This document shows positions 1 through 6,543 of a stretch of DNA of 7,204 nt, in pieces. The stretch comes from Clostridia bacterium (GTDB lineage: Bacteria > Bacillota > Clostridia > Oscillospirales > CAG-382), in the NCBI GenBank assembly GCA_900757905.1, contig CAAEPN010000206.1:1-7204 (forward strand). The letters run 5' to 3'. The notes under the pieces were generated by a model. That model saw only the letters and a program-made list of their open reading frames with translations. It searched no databases and was not told the DNA's origin. The position numbers were made by a program, and so were the translations under genes. Position 1 is the first letter of the stretch. Every line of letters starts with the position of its first letter.

Positions 1-10
1 ACACGCTCCG

Positions 11-1024
11 TTAAAAGCTCATATTTGCAAATATCCTCTGCATGCGCTCATTGGTGAACCTTGCGTCGATAAACTGCCAAAAAGCGTCATTTGCCGGTAC
101 ACCGGAAATTCGCGCCGACCAACGGTAGACCGCAATGCAGGTCACGACGGCGTTGAAAATGAAGAAAGCGGTAAGTACCCATGTGAGGATCTTTCCGGCG
201 CGGTTCGGGATCTTGAGGATCCATTTCGCCATGCGCGGATAAATGCTCTTGACCCAGAATACGCCGAGCAAGCCCCAAAGAAGGGAGTACATAAGGCAGA
301 TACGGCCGTTGAGATTAAACGGCTTTGTGCTGTAATCCCAGCTGCGGGAGCCGAACGCCATTTCCTGCGCCCATGAACAGACGTATTCCACAATGCTCCC
401 GACGATCGTTCCGCCCGCAAACGAGAGCCACTTTCCGCGGTTGCGGAAGTTGTATAACGTGACGGTAAGTACCACTGCGCCCACACCGTAAAGCAGGTTG
501 AACGGCCCGTAAACCAGCCCGGAGCGGCTTTCTAAATAGCCGCGCGTCAAAAGGCACCAGCCAAGCTCGACCACAACGCCTAAAAAGCTGCCGATGAAGC
601 ATAAAAGCAAGAGTTTATAGGCGTTCAAGCCGCGTGCAAAATGGTTGGAACGGCTTTCTTGCGCGTCAATGACGGCATTGGCCGGCGCAGAGGGAATCAG
701 CTTTCGTTTTTGCGAGTTGCGAAGATCGCTCCAGCGCGCGGAAAGCTCGTCGGTGATGTCGGAGGTGATCAAATGCGCTTTTTTGATGTTCCCGGCGGCT
801 CGTTTATAAGAGTCTAATTTTTGCCGCACCTCAATATCCGTAATTTCCGGATTTTCGGCATTTAAAAGCGTATCGTAATAAGTCTGCATATGATCTTTGG
901 TCTGTAAAACGCTGTCAAGAAGCATGTCGCTTGCCTGTTCAAGCTCTGTGGAAATTGGTTCAAGCTCGACGGCCGGTTCGGCGGTTTTGACAAGAGCCTC
1001 CGGTATTTTTAATTTTGTTTTCAC
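11..1024 (-). CDS. PF06541 (ABC_trans_CmpB) family multi-pass membrane protein
   Basis: The product is 337 residues. Residues 1-130 are hydrophilic and mostly helical, probably cytosolic. They are followed by about five membrane segments near residues 136-160, 170-191, 199-220, 242-258 and 278-300. The central part carries the family pattern: an acidic residue inside the first helix (GVVVELGW), YGPFNLLYG, a second acidic residue in GSIVEYVCSW, and WDYSTKPFNLNGRI before the fourth helix. This matches the family labelled 'putative ABC transporter permease' (PF06541). No ATPase partner lies nearby and I know of no proven transport role, so the name should not be taken literally. The start is GTG, preceded by GGAGGA at 1031-1036 with a 6-base spacer, and it overlaps the stop of the upstream plsY-like gene as GTGA. 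It is the third gene of a lipid-related operon, so a membrane-lipid or envelope role is my inference. The 130-residue N-terminal extension is unexplained. Family call confident, function unknown. Confidence 0.85.
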   Translation of the reverse strand: MKTKLKIPEALVKTAEPAVELEPISTELEQASDMLLDSVLQTKDHMQTYYDTLLNAENPEITDIEVRQKLDSYKRAAGNIKKAHLITSDITDELSARWSDLRNSQKRKLIPSAPANAVIDAQESRSNHFARGLNAYKLLLLCFIGSFLGVVVELGWCLLTRGYLESRSGLVYGPFNLLYGVGAVVLTVTLYNFRNRGKWLSFAGGTIVGSIVEYVCSWAQEMAFGSRSWDYSTKPFNLNGRICLMYSLLWGLLGVFWVKSIYPRMAKWILKIPNRAGKILTWVLTAFFIFNAVVTCIAVYRWSARISGVPANDAFWQFIDARFTNERMQRIFANMSF

Positions 1025-1671
1025 GATTGTTCCTCCGATATTTGAGCGGAAATTTCGTTTTTAGCCGTATCGGGCGCATGGACATGGCGAAAGACCGCAA
1101 TGCCGGAAATGGCAAACGTTCCGAGCGCAAGCGGCGGTTTTCCCTGATACAGCAGAATTCCGAATGAAAGTATTCCGAATAGGGTAAAGGTGACGATACT
1201 GCGCCGACGGTTTGGCGTAATTTTCAGTACCGTCGAAAAAATAATGTAGATTGCGGCAAGAAGAAGCCCAATCGGCGTTTTGTCAAGCAGCGCTATCATC
1301 ACGCCGAAAGACGCGGCAATGCACTTGCCGCCGTGAAAGCCGTCAAAAAGGCCGACGGCATGTCCTGCGACCGGCGCGGCCATGACTGCGGAAAACCAGA
1401 GACTTTCCGTGCCTAACGTTAGCAGAGCGATCCTCACCGGCAGATAGGCCTTTAGCATATCGAGCGCAAGGCATAATAGTCCAAAGCCGATGCCGCAGCT
1501 TTTGAATACATTCGACGCGCCGGGATTCTTATCGGCGGCGGTCTCACAGATGTCTTTTTTCAAGAATAGGCGCGGAAGAAGCTTGCTGTATAAAACGCTT
1601 CCGGACAAGAAGCCCACCGCGACGGCGATCAGCCAGTATCCCAAAGAAGCGGAAAAATCCGGTGTGTTCAT
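1021..1671 (-). CDS. plsY: Divergent PlsY-family glycerol-3-phosphate acyltransferase
   Basis: PlsY transfers an acyl group from acyl-phosphate to glycerol-3-phosphate at the inner face of the membrane, giving lysophosphatidic acid. The product is 216 residues and strongly hydrophobic, about the usual length. Motif 1 is SGSVLYSKLLPRL (from about residue 23), matching the usual SGSIP..YL. Motif 2 is NPGASN (49-54), matching NPGATN, followed by LALDMLKAYLPV, which fits the family's LLLDALKGVLPV. Motif 3 is HAVGLFDGFHGGK, matching H.FPVFLGFKGGKG. Motif 3 is degenerate (GGKC rather than GGKG), so this may be a second, specialised copy rather than the housekeeping enzyme. I chose the ATG at 1671 because AAAGGA lies 10 bases upstream. 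An in-frame ATG at 1707 would add a basic 12-residue tail, overlap the upstream gene and lacks a ribosome binding site. The gap to the upstream glycosyltransferase stop is 4 bases. Confidence 0.82.
   Translation of the reverse strand: MNTPDFSASLGYWLIAVAVGFLSGSVLYSKLLPRLFLKKDICETAADKNPGASNVFKSCGIGFGLLCLALDMLKAYLPVRIALLTLGTESLWFSAVMAAPVAGHAVGLFDGFHGGKCIAASFGVMIALLDKTPIGLLLAAIYIIFSTVLKITPNRRRSIVTFTLFGILSFGILLYQGKPPLALGTFAISGIAVFRHVHAPDTAKNEISAQISEEQS
1031..1036 (-). promoter_or_regulatory. Ribosome binding site for the PF06541 gene, inside the end of plsY
   Basis: Read on the minus strand this is GGAGGA, 6 bases before the GTG codon at 1024-1022. It lies within the last codons of the upstream gene. 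It supports the GTG start and translational coupling through the GTGA overlap at 1024-1021. Confidence 0.8.
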
Positions 1672-1675
1672 GCGT

Positions 1676-2773
1676 TCACGATCCTTTGCGCGTCGTTTGC
1701 GCCGCATTTTGCGGCAAAACCGATCTCTGACACTTTTTCATGGCTTCGCATTTTTCTTCATCCGCAACAAGGCTTGCCGCTTCCTTTGCCGCCTGTAACG
1801 GTGACCGCGCCGTGACGCACAGTCCGCGTGAAGAGAAAAACGCCGCGTTTTTTTCTTCACAGCCGGGAATGGTAATGAGCGCTACAAACGGAATGTTTGC
1901 CGTGGCGGCCTCCGTGCTGGAAAGACCGCCGGGCTTTGTGATCAGCACGTCACAAGCATTCATATACACGTTTACCTTGTCGGTAAAGCTTATGGCGCAA
2001 ACGCGGCTTTTCTCAAAGGAAGAACGGATATCGTCGTACATTTCGGTGTTCTTTCCGGTCAGTACGCAAATAAACAAGTCTTTGTCTGCGGCAAGAAGCG
2101 CACGGCAAATCTCGCCGGAATTGCCGCAGCCCACGCCGCCGGTCATGACAAGAACGATTTTTTTGTCCTGTGGCAGGCCAAGCATTTCGCGCGCCGCGCG
2201 CTTTTCCGTATGAAGCGTAAAGCGCGGTAAAACCGGAATCCCGGTCGGGATCAGACGTTCTTTTTCCATGCCTTTTGCACAAAGCTCGGCGGTTAGATCG
2301 GCATGCGGAATGAAATATTCGTCCAATCGGGTTTCTTCAAAAAAGGGAATACAGGTGTAATCGGTCAACACGCCATAGGACGGCACGGTTAAAAGTCCGC
2401 ATTTTTTGATATACGTTAATGCCTCCATGGCAAAAAGGTGCGTGCAGACGACCGCGTCAAACTTTTCGTCAAGTATATAGGCGGCTAACTTTTTGGCATA
2501 TACCGTGTTGGCGTAGTAGACCGGCGACTGAAAACGCACACGGTCGACCGCTTTACCGGCCTTGTATATGGCGCCGAACATCTTCGGCGTCTTTTTGATG
2601 ATTTGATTGTAAACACCGGAAACGGCCTTTTTGGCTTTTTCGCCGGCAAAAGAGATCGGGTCGCGCCGGACGGTTTCGACGCCTTGCGCACCGAGTGCTT
2701 CGGCGACGGCAGACGCTGCGCTGTTATGTCCTTCGCCCGTGCCGCAAGTGAGAAGAAGTATCTTTTGTTTCAT
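1676..2773 (-). CDS. MGDG-synthase/UgtP-like diacylglycerol glycosyltransferase (GT28 family)
   Basis: The product is 365 residues with a two-lobed GT-B layout. The N-terminal lobe (about 1-170) matches the MGDG_synth domain (PF06925), opening with CGTGEGHNSAA at residues 10-20; the GxGH element binds lipid acceptor or membrane in this family. The C-terminal lobe (about 200-345) resembles glycosyltransferase family 28: a glycine-rich MTGGVGCGNSGE at 210-221 and the nucleotide-sugar element KPGGLSSTEA at 280-289. The likely reaction is transfer of a sugar from a UDP-sugar to diacylglycerol, giving membrane glycolipid and possibly the anchor of lipoteichoic acid. Sugar and number of additions cannot be read from sequence. 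The ATG at 2773 is chosen over one at 2839 because the latter overlaps the -10 box and because AAAGGCGGAG precedes 2773. It is the first gene of the operon, with a plsY-like gene 4 bases downstream, which fits a lipid role. MurG is a more distant relative and less likely. Confidence 0.87.
   Translation of the reverse strand: MKQKILLLTCGTGEGHNSAASAVAEALGAQGVETVRRDPISFAGEKAKKAVSGVYNQIIKKTPKMFGAIYKAGKAVDRVRFQSPVYYANTVYAKKLAAYILDEKFDAVVCTHLFAMEALTYIKKCGLLTVPSYGVLTDYTCIPFFEETRLDEYFIPHADLTAELCAKGMEKERLIPTGIPVLPRFTLHTEKRAAREMLGLPQDKKIVLVMTGGVGCGNSGEICRALLAADKDLFICVLTGKNTEMYDDIRSSFEKSRVCAISFTDKVNVYMNACDVLITKPGGLSSTEAATANIPFVALITIPGCEEKNAAFFSSRGLCVTARSPLQAAKEAASLVADEEKCEAMKKCQRSVLPQNAAQTTRKGS
1682..1687 (-). 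promoter_or_regulatory. Ribosome binding site deciding the plsY start
   Basis: On the minus strand this reads AAAGGA, 10 bases before the ATG at 1671-1669 and inside the 3' end of the glycosyltransferase gene. No comparable site precedes the alternative ATG at 1707, where the upstream bases are TTTTGCCGCAAA. It therefore favours the shorter 216-residue protein. Confidence 0.6.
1828..1860. repeat. 33-base near-perfect inverted repeat inside the glycosyltransferase gene
   Basis: Bases 1828-1842 (GTGAAGAGAAAAACG) are the reverse complement of 1846-1860 with one mismatch, around a 3-base centre. It falls in codons for EEKNAAFFSS, which is part of a conserved stretch of this enzyme family, so the symmetry may be a by-product of Glu-Glu-Lys facing Phe-Phe-Ser codons. 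As RNA it would form a stable stem of about 15 pairs. No T run suited to termination follows the stem on the coding strand, so I do not call it a terminator. Confidence 0.5.
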
Positions 2774-2777
2774 GAAG

Positions 2778-2787
2778 CTCCGCCTTT
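2778..2787 (-). promoter_or_regulatory. Ribosome binding site deciding the glycosyltransferase start
   Basis: The minus strand reads AAAGGCGGAG, with GGAG ending 4 bases and AAAGG ending 9 bases before the ATG at 2773-2771. Either part could pair with 16S rRNA. It supports the 365-residue protein, which begins MKQKILLLTCGTGEGH as the family normally does. Confidence 0.65.
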
Positions 2788-2837
2788 CTTTGGGTGAAAT
2801 GGAAGCATGAACGAATCGCAAGATTCTATTTATTAGC

Positions 2838-2866
2838 ATTATATCATTTGCAAGTAAATATGTAAA
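2838..2866 (-). promoter_or_regulatory. Sigma-A-type promoter with extended -10 for the lipid operon
   Basis: On the minus strand the -35 box is TTTACA (2866-2861), followed by a 17-base spacer and a perfect TATAAT (2843-2838). TG stands one base before the -10 box, giving the extended TGnTATAAT form. Transcription would begin near 2831, leaving a leader of about 58 bases before the glycosyltransferase ATG. The surrounding bases are AT-rich. The match to consensus predicts strong, probably constitutive expression; no operator-like repeat overlaps it. A 5-base-pair stem (GAATC/GATTC, 2813-2826) sits in the leader but is too small to call regulatory. Confidence 0.85.
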
Positions 2867-2899
2867 TAGATAAACTTTGAAAATGGTGTCACTTTTTGT

Positions 2900-2935
2900 A
2901 AAAAAGAACCGCCGGATAGAGATATCCGACGGTTC
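2900..2935 (-). terminator. Intrinsic terminator of the hydrogenase operon
   Basis: On the minus strand, GAACCG and CGGATA pair with TATCCG and CGGTTC: two 6-base-pair arms separated by one mismatch, closing a 4-base TCTC loop (2906-2935). Six T residues follow immediately (2905-2900). It lies 16 bases after the hydA stop, as expected for a rho-independent terminator. On the plus strand the hairpin is followed by AAATTG rather than a T run, so it is likely one-directional. Confidence 0.93.
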
Positions 2936-2951
2936 AAATTGTTTTATGCTA

Positions 2952-4709
2952 TTACTTGTTAACGTTTACTTTGGGTCTTGCAACATAGTGCGTATGGAGA
3001 ATTTCATGCGCTCTGTGGCTACCGGGTTTTTCGAAGTATTCGTCGTAAAGCGTCTTGACAACGGGATTTTCATGCGACTTGCGGATCGGAAGATTTTCGT
3101 CGTCCTTGTAGAGAGCCGCAGCGCGCAAGCCCTTCAAATCGACAAAATTGCGTACCGACGCCGGCTGGATCGGCTGACCGCCGCCGTTGACACAACCGCC
3201 CGGGCAACCCATGATCTCAATGAAGGTGTAATCCTTTTCGCCGCTCTTGACCATGTCAAGCACCTTGCGTGCATTGACAAGTCCCGAAGCAACGGCAACC
3301 TTGACCTTAAGGCCATTGATGTCGTATTCGGCTTCCTTAACGCCCTCAGTACCGCGAACATCGGTAAATTCGATGTTTTCGGCAGTCTTGCCGGTAATGG
3401 TCTCCACAGCGGTGCGGAGCGCTGCTTCCATAACGCCGCCGGTTGCACCGAAGATGGTACCTGCACCCGAACCGATTCCGAGCGGAGCGTCGAATTCTTC
3501 GTCAGGCAGCTCGGCAAAGTTAAGGCCGGCGCGTTTGATCATCTTGGCAAGCTCACGTGTGGTAAGCGAAACATCTGTATCCGGATAACCGGCAGCCGCC
3601 TGACCGTCACGGTGAATTTCAAACTTCTTAGCCGTGCAGGGCATAATGCTGACAACGAAAATATCCTTGGGGTCGATACCCATCTTCTCGGCGTACCAAG
3701 TCTTGGCAACCGCGCCGAACATCTGCTGCGGCGACTTGCAGGAGGAAACGTTTTCGAGCATATCCGGGTAGTAATGCTCGCAGAACTTGACCCATCCGGG
3801 CGAGCAGGACGTGATAAGCGGAAGCTTACCGCCGTTGTTTACGCGCTCAAGAAGCTCGGTTGCTTCTTCCATGATCGTAAGGTCTGCCGTGACGTTGGTG
3901 TCGTAAACGCCGGCAAAGCCAAGGCGCTTGAGAGCGGCAACCATTTTGCCGGTAACAAGCGTGCCGACCGGCATGCCGAAGCATTCGCCCAGAGTTGCAC
4001 GGATAGAAGGAGCGGTGTGAACGATGACATGCTTGGTCTTGTCGGCAAGAGCGTCCCAAACCTTTTGGGTGTCGTCCACCTCGGTGAGCGCACCGGTCGG
4101 ACATACGGTGATGCACTGACCGCAGGCCACGCAGGCCACTTCATCCAGTTTCAGTTCGAACGCGCAGCCGATGTGGGTCTTGAAGCCGCGTTCGTTTGCA
4201 CCGATAACGGCAACAGCCTGATTCTTGTCGCAGACGGCAACGCAGCGGCGGCAAAGCACGCACTTGTTGTTGTCGCGGATGAGGTGGGGCATAGAGGTGT
4301 CCTTTTCGTAATGAATGGTCATACCCTCATATTTGTGTTCGTCCTCTACGCCGTAGTCGGCGCACAGCTTCTGAAATTCGCATTCGCCGTTCTTAGCGCA
4401 GGACAGACACTTTTTGTCGTGGTTGGAGAGAAGAAGCTCTAAAGTCAGCTTTCTGGACTTTAATACGGCCGGACTGTGCGTCATGATCTCCGTGCCTTCA
4501 CGGTCGAGAGGATAAACGCAGGCAGCGACAAGGCTTCTTGCGCCCTTTACTTCAACAACGCAGATACGGCAGGCGCCGATCTCGTTGATCTCTTTGAGAT
4601 AGCAAAGAGTAGGAATCTCAATTCCCACGCTTTTGCAGGCTTCGAGAATCGTGGCGCCCTTGCGGACACTGTATTCCTTGCCGTCTATAATAACGTTGAT
4701 CATTTCCAT
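2952..4709 (-). CDS. hndD: NAD-linked [FeFe] hydrogenase catalytic subunit (HndD/HydA)
   Basis: This subunit catalyses 2 H+ + 2 e- = H2 at the H-cluster; it is soluble and receives electrons through its Fe-S chain from the NuoF-like partner. In 585 residues it has a plant-type [2Fe-2S] domain (C36, C47, C50, C64), a His-ligated [4Fe-4S] site (H97, C101, C104, C110), two ferredoxin clusters (C150/153/156/160 and C193/196/199/203), then the H-cluster domain and a fused small-subunit domain at the C-terminus. H-cluster motifs are TSCSPGW (300-306), MPCTAKK (356-362) and EIMGCPGGC (498-506). With a constant offset of 3 from C. pasteurianum CpI, the proton path is kept (C302, E282, S322, E285, R289), as are K361, M356, M500, F420, S235 and Q328. 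The exception is S303 where CpI has ligand C300; C324 occurs where CpI has Ala. Start: ATG with AAGGAGG 10 bases upstream, overlapping the stop of hndC; the gap is 15 bases. Last gene before the terminator. Confidence 0.96.
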   Translation of the reverse strand: MEMINVIIDGKEYSVRKGATILEACKSVGIEIPTLCYLKEINEIGACRICVVEVKGARSLVAACVYPLDREGTEIMTHSPAVLKSRKLTLELLLSNHDKKCLSCAKNGECEFQKLCADYGVEDEHKYEGMTIHYEKDTSMPHLIRDNNKCVLCRRCVAVCDKNQAVAVIGANERGFKTHIGCAFELKLDEVACVACGQCITVCPTGALTEVDDTQKVWDALADKTKHVIVHTAPSIRATLGECFGMPVGTLVTGKMVAALKRLGFAGVYDTNVTADLTIMEEATELLERVNNGGKLPLITSCSPGWVKFCEHYYPDMLENVSSCKSPQQMFGAVAKTWYAEKMGIDPKDIFVVSIMPCTAKKFEIHRDGQAAAGYPDTDVSLTTRELAKMIKRAGLNFAELPDEEFDAPLGIGSGAGTIFGATGGVMEAALRTAVETITGKTAENIEFTDVRGTEGVKEAEYDINGLKVKVAVASGLVNARKVLDMVKSGEKDYTFIEIMGCPGGCVNGGGQPIQPASVRNFVDLKGLRAAALYKDDENLPIRKSHENPVVKTLYDEYFEKPGSHRAHEILHTHYVARPKVNVNK

Positions 4710-4724
4710 TTTCGGTTATCCTCC

Positions 4725-6524
4725 TTATTTCTTGACAATCGCGCCGAAGTTGCAGTTGGTCATGCAGACGCCGCACTTAATGCACTTAGCCGGATCGATG
4801 GTATGCGGTACCTTGACTTCGCCGCTGATTGCGCCGACAGGACAGTTTCTCTTACATTTCGTACAACCCTTGCACTTGTCGGCATCGATGCTGAACGAGA
4901 GAAGATCCTTGCAGACGCCGGCCGGACAGGTCTTGTCCACGATGTGGGCAATGTATTCGTCGCGGAAATAGCGGAGCGTGGAAAGAACCGGGTTCGGAGC
5001 TGTCTGACCGAGACCGCACAGAGAATTCTGCTTGATGTGATAGCAAAGCTCTTCAAGCTTGTCGAGGTCTTCCATTTCACCCTTGCCGCTGGTGATCTTT
5101 TCGAGAATTTCAAGCAGACGGCGCGTACCGACGCGGCACGGAGAACATTTACCGCATGATTCATCTACCGTGAATTTGAGGAAGAACTTGGCGATATCCA
5201 CCATACAGTTGTCCTCGTCCATAACGATAAGTCCGCCCGAACCCATCATCGAGCCGATCGCGATAAGGTTATCGTAGTCGATAGGCGTATCGATAAGGGA
5301 AGCCGGAATACATCCGCCGGAAGGACCGCCGGTCTGAGCTGCCTTGAACTTCTTGCCGTTCGGAATGCCGCCGCCGATCTCTTCGATGATTTCGCGAAGC
5401 GTCGTACCCATCGGAATTTCAACAAGACCGGTGTGCTTGATCTTACCGCCGAGTGCGAATACTTTCGTACCCTTGCTCTTTTCGGTACCCATGGAGGCAA
5501 ACCATTCAGCACCGTTTAAGATGATCTGCGGAACATTGGCATAGGTCTCAACGTTGTTTAAAATGGTCGGCTTGCCGAATAAGCCTTTTTCAGCCGGGAA
5601 CGGAGGACGCGGACGCGGTTCGCCGCGGTGACCTTCGATCGAGGTCATAAGAGCGGTCTCTTCGCCACAGACGAATGCACCTGCACCAAGGCGAAGCTCA
5701 AGGTCGAAATCAAAGCCGGTGCCGAAAATGTCTTTGCCTAAGAGGCCGTATTCTCTTGCCTGACGGATCGCGATCTCAAGACGGTGAACGGCGATCGGGT
5801 ATTCTGCACGAACGTAGATATAACCCTGCGAAGCACCGATTGCATAGCCGGCAATGGCCATAGCTTCAATGACGGCGTGCGGGTCGCCTTCAAGAACCGA
5901 ACGGTCCATAAATGCACCGGGGTCGCCTTCGTCGGCGTTGCAGCAGACATATTTCTGTCCGCCCTTGACGAGGTCTTTGGCAAGCTGCCATTTACGGCCG
6001 GTCGGGAAGCCGCCGCCGCCGCGTCCGCGAAGACCGGAATCGAGTACGCACTTGATAACGTCCTCCGGAGTCATTTCAGTAAGTACCTTGCCGAGTGCGG
6101 CATAACCGTCGGTAGCGATGTATTCTTCGATGTTTTCCGGGTCGATAACGCCGCAGTTGCGAAGAGCGACGCGCTTTTGCTTCTTGTAGAAGCGTGTTTC
6201 GCTGAGTGCGACCGGTTCGTCGTCTTCCTTGTCAACAGCCGGGTCATTGTAAACGAGTCTTTCAACTACGCGGCCCTTTAACAGGTGTTCCTCAACGATT
6301 TCGGGAATATCCTCTGCCTTAACACAGCTGTAGAAGGTTCCCTCCGGATAAACGATCATGACGGGACCCAAAGCGCAAAGACCGAAGCAGCCGGTCGAAA
6401 CGATTTTGATTTCGTCGGTAAGACCGTTTTTGGCAAGCTCTTCAACGAGCTTTTCCTTGACGGCTCCGCTGCCGGAAGATGTGCAGCCGGTACCGGCGCA
6501 GATCAGAACATGTGAACGTATCAT
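4725..6524 (-). CDS. hndC: NuoF-like flavoprotein subunit of the [FeFe] hydrogenase (HndC/HydB)
   Basis: This subunit binds FMN and NAD(P)H and passes electrons to the hydrogenase subunit; in bifurcating relatives (Thermotoga HydB) it is the site where NADH and ferredoxin electrons combine. The 599 residues have four parts. First, a thioredoxin-fold [2Fe-2S] domain (C9, C14, C46, C50). Second, a Complex1_51K flavin core with GLRGRGGGGFPTGRKW at 164-179 and CCNADEGDPGAFMDR at 194-208. Third, an SLBB region followed by the NuoF [4Fe-4S] site (C457, C460, C463, C503). Fourth, a two-cluster ferredoxin tail (C551/554/557/561 and C581/584/587/591). The N-terminal [2Fe-2S] domain and ferredoxin tail separate HydB/HndC from respiratory NuoF, which lacks both. 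All expected ligands are present, so it looks functional. The ATG at 6524 has GGAGG 8 bases upstream. The gene sits 19 bases after hndB and 15 bases before hndD. Whether it uses NADH or NADPH cannot be read here. Confidence 0.95.
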   Translation of the reverse strand: MIRSHVLICAGTGCTSSGSGAVKEKLVEELAKNGLTDEIKIVSTGCFGLCALGPVMIVYPEGTFYSCVKAEDIPEIVEEHLLKGRVVERLVYNDPAVDKEDDEPVALSETRFYKKQKRVALRNCGVIDPENIEEYIATDGYAALGKVLTEMTPEDVIKCVLDSGLRGRGGGGFPTGRKWQLAKDLVKGGQKYVCCNADEGDPGAFMDRSVLEGDPHAVIEAMAIAGYAIGASQGYIYVRAEYPIAVHRLEIAIRQAREYGLLGKDIFGTGFDFDLELRLGAGAFVCGEETALMTSIEGHRGEPRPRPPFPAEKGLFGKPTILNNVETYANVPQIILNGAEWFASMGTEKSKGTKVFALGGKIKHTGLVEIPMGTTLREIIEEIGGGIPNGKKFKAAQTGGPSGGCIPASLIDTPIDYDNLIAIGSMMGSGGLIVMDEDNCMVDIAKFFLKFTVDESCGKCSPCRVGTRRLLEILEKITSGKGEMEDLDKLEELCYHIKQNSLCGLGQTAPNPVLSTLRYFRDEYIAHIVDKTCPAGVCKDLLSFSIDADKCKGCTKCKRNCPVGAISGEVKVPHTIDPAKCIKCGVCMTNCNFGAIVKK

Positions 6525-6543
6525 TATATTTTCCTCCGTTATG

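Noticed and set aside
2813..2826. Small stem (GAATC/GATTC) in the lipid operon leader, considered as a riboswitch or regulatory hairpin
   Set aside because: Only five base pairs in a leader of about 58 bases, with no further paired elements or conserved riboswitch core.
1676..2839. A longer glycosyltransferase starting at the ATG at 2839
   Set aside because: That ATG overlaps the TATAAT box at 2843-2838 and lies upstream of the predicted transcription start. The extra 22 residues do not match the family, and a good ribosome binding site precedes 2773.
2877..4442. A 521-codon plus-strand open frame opposite hydA
   Set aside because: It lies antisense to an unmistakable hydrogenase gene with all Fe-S motifs intact. 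Its translation shows no recognisable domain, and long antisense frames arise here because TTA, CTA and TCA codons are rare in the real gene. Its start also lies in the terminator/promoter intergenic region.
4476..5159. A 227-codon plus-strand open frame opposite the hydA 5' end and hndC 3' end
   Set aside because: It spans two real genes and their junction on the opposite strand, has no recognisable domain, and is explained by the same codon bias.
4725..6524. Respiratory complex I (nuo) operon
   Set aside because: The NuoF-like protein carries an N-terminal [2Fe-2S] domain and a two-cluster ferredoxin tail, and is followed by an [FeFe] hydrogenase rather than NuoG and membrane subunits, so it belongs to a soluble hydrogenase complex.
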